From assembly GCF_000315625.1 (NCBI RefSeq), contig NW_005434604.1:11643-75642 (forward strand): a stretch of DNA of 64,000 nucleotides, read 5' to 3'. The first letter of the stretch is position 1. Each line of letters starts with the position of its first letter. The translations under genes and the position numbers were made by a program. The notes under the pieces were generated by a model, which was not told where the DNA came from, did not search any database, and saw only the letters and a list, made by a program, of their open reading frames with translations. This document shows, one piece after another, positions 55,515 through 64,000 of this stretch. The DNA is from Guillardia theta CCMP2712 (lineage: Eukaryota; Cryptophyceae; Pyrenomonadales; Geminigeraceae).

Positions 55515-56970
55515 TCACCCATATCCAAAACAAATTCGGTTTCGGGTTACCCATACATCGACCAACGCGCCATTGACAGCGAATCGATCTTGAAAACGAT
55601 CAGAGGGTAACACAAAGATTCCTCTTATCACCTGCGAGCGGAAGGTAAACTGTTTCCATCTTCTCGCTGTCCTCGCATGCAACGTTGGTGATATTAAGCT
55701 TCTCGCAAATCTTTCCGTCCCCGTCGTAATGTATCTTGGAAGCCCATCAACAAACAATCCCTCAGGACACAGAAAGATACCTTGAAGAAACATGTATTCA
55801 CCCAAGGGATTGAATAGCAGAGCCCTGATGGTACACCACAATGGTTCAGGGTTGGGAAGTGATGTGTTGGTGAAAGCAACCAACCTAGCTCTCCGTAAAG
55901 GTACCCGCCATCGACTGTGCCACTTGATGACTGGGAGGAAATGCTTGCTTGCATTCTGGGAAACCTGCAGGAGACAGCTGTCAAAACATTTTGGGGATCA
56001 GACGAGCAGCAGCACTCTGTTACAGTCGGCATGTACGAGCTGGGCTCAACGTGGACCACCAAAAACTCGAACTGAAGGAGTTTGGTGTGGATCTCAACGT
56101 TACCCTCGTAGTTGAAGTAGTAGAACATCAAACTCTTGCTCTTGTCATTCCAGATCCCTGCTAGTCGTCAGGTAGTCTGTTCTCATCGAAGATGAACACA
56201 TGTACCATGCCCTGGGTCGACTTGTTCACCGGCTGAGAACATTAAGGAGGAATCTTGTCCTCCAATCTTTACGAGGTATTCGTCTGCATTCGTAGTCGCT
56301 GGGCCCACCATGGAATAGTACTGCAAGCCGCTGACTGTAAAACGCGTCCCTTGTTGGATCTGGAGTCGAATCATCATAGCAGCAAAACTGACGTGCGATT
56401 TACGATAGAGTCCGCCTTTAGATTGACGGTCAACTTATGATAGAATGCTGCAGCATGTAAGAAGAAACATGCTCAAGACCTTCAGTACCATCGAAGTCAC
56501 AAGTTTCGCTCAATTCCTTGATCTGATTAGGAGTCATGGGACAGCAATTGTAAAGACTATTTTTTTTGACGAACCGGGAAGCATTCAAATGCAAGCAACC
56601 CAAACGGATCCTGGAGAGCGATGCTCTTGCCATCTTATCGCAGTCTCACTTGATGAAAAAGGATGCTTGGTGATGAACAATACCTATCAGAAGCAAGGGA
56701 GTTTCATGGAACTCCCTCGGATTCTCTGTGGGGTTGATGACGGAGAACTGGAAGCTGATCAAGGAAAGGTCCGCCCCTAAGTTCCTGCAAATTGTATCAC
56801 AACAATCAAAGCAGCACGTCCATTTGTGCAGCACATGGAAACGCCCCGACGAGCTTGACTCTGTCCGTAGTTCCATACCGCATCCCCTTGGCTCCCTCCG
56901 ACCAAGCTTGATGCAGATGCGCCAGAAAGGGGAAGCTCGGCAACGAACCTGTTCACGGATTGAGATGTGA
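55515..56970 (-). CDS. Multi-exon gene of unknown function, probably extracellular
   Basis: Exon-like minus segments include LGADLSLISFQFSVINPTEN, SLYNCCPMTPNQIKELSETC, RFTVSGLQYYSMVGPATTNA with DEYLVKIGGQDSSLMFSAGE, GIWNDKSKSLMFYYFNYEGN with VEIHTKLLQFEFLVVHVEPS, and TVDGGYLYGEL. They alternate beta-type hydrophobic patterns with cysteines and have AG/GT borders, but I could not close all phases or fix the start and stop. The character (beta-rich, Cys-containing) is like a secreted or surface protein. It is a tandem neighbour, same strand, of the Ly6-like gene at 57276-58092. Confidence 0.35.
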
Positions 56971-57275
56971 ATGAAATCTAGAGGGAGCCATATGTGGGCT
57001 CACCCGGGAGGAAGGGTATGCGCTAGACCGCCGAGCTCAACCTTGGCGCCCGATGAGATCGGAAGCTTGGCTGATTCCATCCTCAGAAAGGTCGGGAGTG
57101 AGTACAAGTTTCTTACACGCGATGATGACAGACAGAGTATTCAGCCCTCCACATTTCTTCGACGACTGACTGACCCAAGAGGTTGTCTTGGTCAGAAGGT
57201 TTGACAGAACCGTCTTGAAAGGCCCATCATTGCACCTGCAAAGCGTTGAGGCTGGTCGTAAACCGGCAACAGCTC

Positions 57276-58092
57276 TCAGAGGTTGAGGTACATCGCGGCA
57301 TTGCAGGAAACGAAGTAGGCTGGGAGCCCGTTGAAGGCAGATGCCTGCATCTCGCCGACTTCGGCGCTGGGCTCTGGGTAGAACGAGGTCCTTGACTGGA
57401 TTTGATAGTCTTGGAGGACCTTTCAGAAGCATGTCAGGGTAGAGCGATGTGAAGGCCAGCCCCGACCTCGTTCATGAGGAGAAACACCCGATCGCCCGAC
57501 ACGCACCCTCCTCGCTGCAGCCCATCGTGAAGGGTGGCGACGCATCGAAAGGTTGCAGGGCAGCTGAGGAGACGGAGCAGGCATCATGCAAGGCGCGATC
57601 AGCAGAGGCACCTCGACCTGATCATCTGCTGCGCGCCGGAGGAGGTGGAGAGGCTCTCGTTGTAAGTGGAGCAGTTCAACGTCTCGACCGCTCGGTTGCA
57701 CCTGATGCTCTCGCACGTCAAGAACATCCCTCCACCCTCTCCCTTGCTCCGTCCTACATGTCCGCCTGGCAAACATAGTAGAAGAACCCGCCGGTGTAGG
57801 AGTATCCCGTCCTGCTTGCAGCATGAGGAGAGTCAGGCCGCCTGCCTCTCACTCACAGGTTTTGCAGGGACGCGTCGACACAGCCGTAGAGGGCTCCGTC
57901 CGGTCGGAATCGATAAAAGCATCCCAGTGCACCTGCAGTGGAGCCTGAGGAGGTTGCAGGCAGTCATGGCCGTGAGGACTCACACTCTACCGCCTGATCG
58001 GTTCCGTTGTAGCAGCTGTAGGCCTCAGAGACGCTGAGATGGCCGACGGCAAGGATGGCAAGGACAGGAAAGAGTCGGGAGAGTCGACCCAT
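57276..58092 (-). CDS. Secreted Cys-rich protein with two Ly6/uPAR-like (three-finger) domains
   Basis: Six exons close perfectly in phase (57984-58092, 57857-57932, 57758-57814, 57612-57701, 57467-57563 and 57276-57419), giving 190 residues. A signal peptide (LSRLFPVLAILAVGHLSVSE) precedes the first module: YSCYNGTDQAVEC, LGCFYRFRPDGALYGC, then YYVCQADMCNRA. This matches the Ly6/uPAR spacing, including the end signature Cx(2-3)DxCN. A second, more diverged module begins TLNCSTYNESL, continues SCPATFRCVATL and RGGCVSGDRVFLL, and ends AYFVSCNAAMYLNL with the last Cys of the signature lost. No membrane anchor or clear GPI signal was seen, so it is probably secreted. Ly6-like domains act in binding, not catalysis. 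The domain call is from Cys pattern only. Confidence 0.6.
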
Positions 58093-58652
58093 CGTTTCCA
58101 AGTGACAGAGGGAGCAGGAGCCGCCCTCAGATTGTTGACACTCCAAGAGGCAGGGGAAGGTCAACAGGATATGAGAGAGTGAAGGCAGGCAAGTGAGGAC
58201 AGTTGATGAGAGTTAGGGAGCGGAGCAGGGAGGAAGTCAGTCCAGGTTGAAACGAAGGATGTAGCTAGAGGAGAGGGACGAAGGTCAACAAAGTTCTCAA
58301 GAGGTCAGGATGAGGATGAGGATGGGGATGGGGATGAGGATGAGGATGAGGAGATAGTGGTGCTGGTGGTGGTACTTGTGATGGAGCAGGAGGAGAAGGA
58401 TGTAGTCAGTGGCCCGGAGGGTCAAGACATTCGCTGTCAAAGGGTTTGTCGAGAGATTTCAAATGTTTATTCAAATTGCCTTTGCAAGCTCTAAAATTCT
58501 GGAGAAATTTCAACTATTTTTCAAATCTTGCGAATGCGTCAATGGATGTGTTAGCAGCAGAGAGTCGAGCGACGGGGAGAGGAGTGAACCAAGTAAGAGA
58601 GAGAAGAGAGCGAGTGATAGGGATGAAACGTGTTTCAGGATGCTGTTTGAAT
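58093..58652. other. Intergenic, with GATGAG repeat
   Basis: Contains a (GATGAG/GATGGG)n tract at about 58305-58355. No gene recognised. Confidence 0.5.
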
Positions 58653-60438
58653 TTATCCAAAATAGAACATAACGATGTCGAATACAAGAAGACCTGCAAG
58701 TACTATCGATCCCCACATTGCGCCACGAGTCATGAAGATGAAAGTTGAGACTCCAGCGGTCAAAACTGGCCCAAGCAAAATAAAGCCGATCCACGAGCCG
58801 GCATTCCAGCTCTTGCTCCATCCACCAGATTGTTGTTGTCCCTGCGATCTTTGAAACGCTTCATACTTTGCCTACATCACAGAAAGTCAAATTCTCTGCG
58901 AGAACAAGAGCTTCTTACCCTCATCCGTGGATCAAGCGCGTAAGGGTCATAAGTGACTGAGTCACTTGCACCAACCGACTCGCCCTCGCCCTCGCCCTCG
59001 CCCTCGCCCTCGCCCTCGCCTTGAGCTTCCCCCTCGCCCTCGCCCTCGCCCTCTCCCTCTGCAGGTTGTCCCCCCCAAGCTTGCTGTGCCTGAGCTTCTC
59101 TCTAAGATAGCACATGTCAGTCCAATAACCTGCAACTCCACAACGCTAACCTGGCTCTCTCTAATCTGTTCAGGATCGACGTTGGCGTTGGGCGGAATGA
59201 CGTTTCCAAACACCACAGTGCCGTTGGGAGCATCTCCGTTTTCATCTTTGATCCAAGGCTCATTGTTCTCATCCATCCACTGACGCACAACATCAGATGA
59301 GAAGAACTTACACTAGATGTCACAATACCTTGAACCCATTGCATTGCGGTCCCACACAATGCTCCAGCTCCTGACCAGTGTGCGGATCGATGCTTCTGTC
59401 CAGCGACCAATACTCCTGGTATTCTGCAGGAGGAGCGTTCTTTGGTCCCACACCTTGATGAATCACTTGACCCGTTCTTAAGTCAACAACCTGGTCGCCC
59501 GCCATTCCCCAAGCATCGTCGCACTCTCTGCCGCTGCAGTAGAACGTCTTGTTCTGACCATCAATCTGCACCCGCATGGCTTCGATCTCGTCTGACTTCG
59601 CCTGCAGTGCATTGAGCTGTTTGTCACGGATCTTGGTGTATTGCACATCCCTGATGGCAAGCGGTCGATCGCGGAAGCCGATCCCCTCACCGAACTTTCC
59701 AAAAGTCCCTTCGGACGCGTTGATGGTGTTCTCTCCGAAAGCGCCTTCTCTGAACACTCCAAGAACAGGACCCTGGTGCTTCGAGACTTTTCCATCCGCA
59801 GTCACGTGTTTGTCTGACAGGCCGTGAACATGGATGTTAAGAGACTTGGGAATGACGCTCTCTCCGTCTGGATAGATGTACTTGGAAGGAACGAACTCGT
59901 CGTTGAGAGGGTCAGTGAGTGCGTCAACGTCAGCCTGCTCCTTAGCTTCATCTTCCAGCCTTCGGATACGCATGAGCCGCTTCTGTTCGTCCGTGTACTC
60001 TAGCGGCTGCCCCGTCCGTGCATCGACCACGAAGTCTGTGAACTGCCTCTGCTTGATGATCTTCTCGAACTGTTGGTTCTTCAAGTCTTCTGGAGTTGCT
60101 GCAGAGGAAGCAGTCAATGGCACCCCCGGGACAGACCCGTTTGCCATGGCAGCGTCGGACCGGTAAACCCATCCACGCCCCATTCCCGACCGAAGTGCAT
60201 TCTCATCGACCTGCGGAGCAGGAGGCGATGCAAGTATCTGTACTCGATGTTTAACCAGAGCATTGTGAAGATTGAGCTGGTTTCTTCCGAGGGAGAGAAG
60301 GTTGACCGTTCCCATCCCCTTGTCGTGAGCAAGGAGGAAGAAAGTGGACTTAGCTACAAGAATTGAAATGATTGCAGGCAGAAAGAGATCAACCCTCCTC
60401 CTGAAAGGCCCTGGGCCCAATAGAGGGCTCAACTCCAT
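58653..60438 (-). CDS. EG-repeat multi-pass membrane protein, unknown function
   Basis: Four exons (59329-60438, 59151-59279, 58919-59101 and 58653-58871) close in phase, giving 546 residues. There is an N-terminal membrane segment (DLFLPAIISILVAKSTFFLL). A long soluble region follows, with two near-repeated motifs, DARTGQPLEYTDEQ and DLRTGQVIHQG (also DPHTGQELEHC), plus a Cys pair (FYCSGRECDDAW) and CVGPQCNGF. Next come two blocks of alternating Glu-Gly (five to six EG pairs each) and a C-terminal pair of membrane segments (WIGFILLGPVLTAG, MWGSIVLAGLLVFDIVMFYF). The TGQ-containing repeats may be a small beta module. No family recognised. Confidence 0.7.
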
Positions 60439-60589
60439 CTGTCTTCTACTTCTTGGCAGGAAACGGAAACCTCAGATTCTCTCACCTGCGAAGGATGATT
60501 CAGACACACCTCTTGCACATGATGCATGTCGGATGTTCAACAGGATAAGTGTGAAGAGGAAACAGACTCGACCCATACCCAGTCAACAT

Positions 60590-60745
60590 ATCTCAGAATG
60601 CTAACAAATCTGAACGAGACTGGTGAACACATAACAATGCTAACACAACTGAACAAGACAGGTCAATATACACCAAAATGCTATAACAACTGAACAAGAC
60701 AGGTCAATATACACCACAATGCTATGACAACTGAACAAGACAGGG
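60590..60745. repeat. About 40-base minisatellite
   Basis: Four copies of a 39-41-base unit containing CTGAACAAGACAGG and ACAATGCTA, at about 60612, 60651, 60692 and 60733. The first copy is the most diverged. Confidence 0.85.
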
Positions 60746-61463
60746 ACCCGCGCTCTCATCCGCGACATTTCATCACAATCCCTCACCTCGCCATGGCCAT
60801 CGCGAACAGCCGCGACTGATGAGTAATTGTATGATACTCCCTGCAATCAAGGGGTAGGGGTACTTCATCACCCCACCATTTATCAATAATCAAAACTGTG
60901 CAGGACGGGTACTAGATGAAATTTTGATTTGTCTTATGAAGTCCTGGACTTACGGCGGCAGGCCGGGCCGGGCCCGGGCGCCGCCCGGCGCCCGGCGGCC
61001 TCGGACCGTGAAGTCGTCACTGCCGGGGCCGCGCCACCGACAACTACTGAACGGTATCAGTTAAGTTTGGCAAGTTTGGGGACAGCAGAAGGCAGGATGA
61101 GGGTTGGTTCTCGCTGTCTTTTCTCTTCTCGCCGTATGGCCTGTGCCGCCTGGCACCGACATGAAAACTTACAGTGCCACGGTGAGTTCAAGGTTACCGA
61201 CCCGGCCGTCACTCATCGGACCGTCTGATGTCCCGGCGAGTCACCGTCGGAGGACAATCAGGAGAGGAGAGACTTTGAGTAAACAGAGAGTCAGAAGGCT
61301 TGACCGTTTTACTCAAAGACCATGGCACTACACTCAACCGGGTACTGTCTCTCGGCGCACGGAGCCTCCGGGAAGAGAAAGCAGCCTGCCAGCAGCCTAA
61401 GTAAACTCTAGTTCAGTAATCCAAGGTAAGTTGGCAAACTGGCAACCCTCACCATCTTGATTG
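60746..61463. other. Intergenic region with a GGGTAGGGGTAC motif and a GC-rich island
   Basis: GGGGTAGGGGTAC occurs at about 60851. 60955-61010 is a GGCCGGGCCCGGGCGCCG island like those at 12.1 and 37.7 kb. Nothing coding was recognised before the RBR gene stop. Confidence 0.5.
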
Positions 61464-63904
61464 TCATGCTTCATCATGATGGGACCCAGGGGAGCCTTGC
61501 TGGGAGGGGCTCGCATCCGCTGATACACCTATTGTCACAATGCAGTCTCGTTGCAAGTCCAGCCAGGCACAAACGCGCTCCGCCAGGTCCATGTCGCTCA
61601 GCCTCTCCCTCGTCCAGCTCTCGCTCCCCTGCACTGGCATGCGAACAGGCTCCTTCCGGTCCTCTGAGCGGCTGGGCTGCATGAGAGTCAACGCCTCGTG
61701 CAGCGGCCTCTGCCAGCGTTGCTGCAGGAGCCTGGGAGGCACGTCCATGCCCATCAGGAAGCAAGCTTCCTGTTGCATCTCAAGCCGAGCAAGATCCAAG
61801 TCAATGGCGTAGCACTGGTTGACGAGGTCCTCATGCGGGACTCCCAGCGGCTTTCGTCTCCCCATCTCCTTCTGCGCGTCCAAGTATCTCTGCTTGGCGG
61901 CCCGGTACTTGAGGTACTGCCTGTACAGGTCCGGCAAGACTCGCTGGGCTGCATCTGTGCTCATAGAGGACCTGCTGGTCCGTTGGAGCGGAACGAACTC
62001 GCGGATGATTCTCTCCAGCTCGAGCTGGCGCTGCATGTCCCGCAGCCTGAGCTCCTCTGATCTCCTCTGTCTGCGCTCCTCTGCTCTCATCAGTCTATAG
62101 AGCTCCTCCGATGTCTCCATCAGCCTCGCAGGCTCCTCCACTCTCTGTCGCAGCCTGGAGAGCTGCAGAGAGTCGGCTCTCCTGCTGTCCTTGTCGACAG
62201 GCAGGCCAGCTACCAAGTGCTTCTGAGTGTACTCGACCAGCCTTCTCTCGAGGAGGGACTGTTCGCGGTCGCGGTACTTGTCCACGACGTCCTTGACGGC
62301 AGGCTGCAGCGCTTGGGGGAAGGAGAGCGGGTTTGGCTCCCCCGGGCAGCTCGTGTACGAGTGGCTGGCCCATGCCCCGAGGCACATCCAGCAGAACTGG
62401 TGCCCGCACTTCCTGCACGTCATGTGATTGCATCCTCCCATCTTCTGGATGCGATATTCGCACTTCGTGCATGGCTTGGTGCTCCGAGCAATCTCCTCTT
62501 GGTCACTGGGAGCCTGGGCTCCTGCTTCCTCCTGCTCTTCTCCGCTAGCAATCTTGATGATCCTCGACTTCAGGGCCGTCAGAGAAGCTCTATCGCACAG
62601 GTCGAGGATGTCTTGGAGGTTATACACATTCACCGGCTGCTCCTCACCAGACACCGTCTGATCATAACGGGGCCTGAACAGCCGGAAGCTGGCGGAGGTG
62701 GCGATCGTGTCCAAAATGTCGATCTGGTCTTCCTCATCTTGCATGTCGTGTAGGAACAGATTGAACAGCTGGTTCGCGTCTGCTCCCCTCATCTCTGTTG
62801 CTGCTCCAAGACCTGCGACCGGGGGGGGATCTCTCAGCAGCCTCCAGCTGTTGGCCTCGCGGGTCGCCTGCTCGGTGCCTGACGTGACCTCATGACTCTC
62901 TACCGCTGACGAGCCGTCGGGCTGGCGGGAAGACTGTCGGGCGGCTTGAGCTGCTCGGCTCGAGCTCAGACGATGCTCGCTGACGGGAAACGAGCGGAGC
63001 TGACAGGCTGCGACCTCACGCGTTTCAGCTCGAAGCTCTTCCTCAAGGAGTCTTCGCCGAACCGTTCTCTCAAACGAGACTCCAAGCTCTGCTTGTTCGT
63101 TGCTTTCAAGCTGCTGGCAGACTGCATCGTGAGCCTCATCGAGCTGCCGCAATCTCTCTTCCAGCAATACCCGCGACTCGCACCCGACGATGACGTGCGC
63201 AGGCACCAACTTTCTCGATGCCAGTGAGCAACCGACGCAGAACATGGCCATGCAGCCCTCACACTTGACCGTAGCTGTGCTGTTCTGATGGGACACAGCG
63301 GCCATGGTCGAGACCGAGGTCGAGACGGCCTGACAGCAGGGAGAGGTACACGGCAGTATGCCCGCCTGCCACGAGATGTAGCTCCTCTCTATGCTGCCGT
63401 ATGTCTCCAGGAGGACCCGCCATTCATCGTCGTTGGCAAAGCGAGTCTGCAAAGCTTGTCGGTCGAAGCGCAGCTTGTCCGTGCATCCAGCATTGGGACA
63501 GCCAGGAAGCTGGATTGTCACTTCTTGGTCATTGATGGCGAATGCCAGGAATCGCTTGAAGCAATCTGCGTGAAGCCTGTGGCCGCAGCTCAAGCGCACG
63601 CTGCTGATCGCATCGGTGTCTTGGCAGATAACGCAGTGGAAGTCTTCCTGTTGGTGCTGGTGCTGGTCAGACTCAGATGTCGAGGGGGCAGGATCAGCGA
63701 AGAGCATGCCTAGGGCATCGCCTATCCTGTCAGGGTCTCCGCAGGTCTGATCAAAAATGCTGCATGTACAAGTCAGCAACATTATTTCGACCAAGACAAC
63801 GACGCATACCTGGGGGCGTCCCACCCGCAAACTTCGAGGACGAAGGAATTAGCGTTGGTGTTCGGAAGGCTCGGTGGAGCATGGCGGTGCTGTTGACAAG
63901 ACAT
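61464..63904 (-). CDS. RBR-type (RING-between-RING) E3 ubiquitin ligase
   Basis: RBR ligases form a thioester with ubiquitin on a RING2 cysteine before transfer to substrate. Two exons (63810-63904 and 61464-63759) joined by a 50-base intron give 796 residues. The short first exon supplies the true ATG (MSCQQHRHAPPSLPNTNANS). RING1 lies at about 74-124 (CVICQD, CGHRLHADC, GCPNAGC). The IBR lies at about 168-220 (CTSPCCQAV, CEGCMAMFCVGC). RING2 lies at about 462-491 (CTKCEYRIQKMGGCNHMTC, KCGHQFCWMC), with the likely catalytic Cys at about 475 in GGCNHM. The IBR-RING2 linker is about 240 residues, far longer than usual, and contains charged helices. A long basic coiled-coil C-terminus follows (RRQRRSEELRLRDMQRQLEL). 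Substrate unknown. Confidence 0.9.
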
Positions 63905-64000
63905 TGTACCAACTATGTGTTGTGTTCACCAAGAAGTTCTGCAAAAAGTAAGAATCAAGTGCGAGAGGAACCAGGAGGATTTGGTTGAGTGAGATACAGT

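Overview
This window looks like nuclear DNA from an intron-rich, GC-leaning unicellular eukaryote. Genes are broken into many small exons by GT-AG introns that are often only 34-60 bases long, with a few GC-AG introns. There are no bacterial-style operons. Intergenic and intronic DNA is full of CT- or GA-rich simple repeats. Several genes are typically eukaryotic: NOMO, DHHC palmitoyltransferase, RBR ubiquitin ligase, Ste20-type kinase and PUS1. The overall style fits a microalga or protist such as a cryptophyte (Guillardia-like), but that is inference and nothing here proves the species. A 100-base N gap at 39826-39925 shows this is a scaffold.

Layout. 0-16.4 kb: 3' part of a multi-exon membrane protein (+), an SLC43-like MFS transporter (-), a DHHC S-acyltransferase (+), an OSR1/SPAK-like kinase with an altered DFG motif (-), a noncoding stretch with a very GC-rich island, PUS1 (+) and an 84-aa protein (+). 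16.5-25.1 kb: a complete NOMO gene (-) and a coiled-coil gene (-). 25.9-34.7 kb is an accessory, repeat-rich region. It holds a decayed PIF/Harbinger-like transposon, a small unknown gene, a secreted or membrane leucine-rich-repeat protein built from nearly identical 72-base units, a sugar-binding-type glycosyltransferase, a glycosyltransferase pseudogene resembling DUF273, and a non-LTR retrotransposon fragment. 35.0-43 kb: a many-exon coiled-coil gene, two small membrane proteins, an ankyrin-like gene, the assembly gap and a GT2 glycosyltransferase. 44-54.4 kb: one giant coiled-coil gene (-) whose introns carry most of the microsatellites. 55-64 kb: a short codon-biased exon, two secreted Cys-rich genes (one with two Ly6/uPAR-like domains), an EG-repeat membrane protein and an RBR E3 ligase (-).

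How the genes relate. They do not form an obvious pathway. Many products would act in or through the secretory system: NOMO, DHHC, MFS, LRR protein, three glycosyltransferase loci, Ly6-like protein and EG-repeat membrane protein. The 28.8-33.1 kb block combines a recently expanded surface-type LRR gene, glycosyltransferases (one dead) and mobile-element debris, and looks like a fast-evolving cell-surface locus.

Exon models were built by hand from splice consensus and reading phase. Where all phases close, this is stated. Transcript data would be the decisive check. I saw no convincing rRNA, tRNA, CRISPR array or promoter element.
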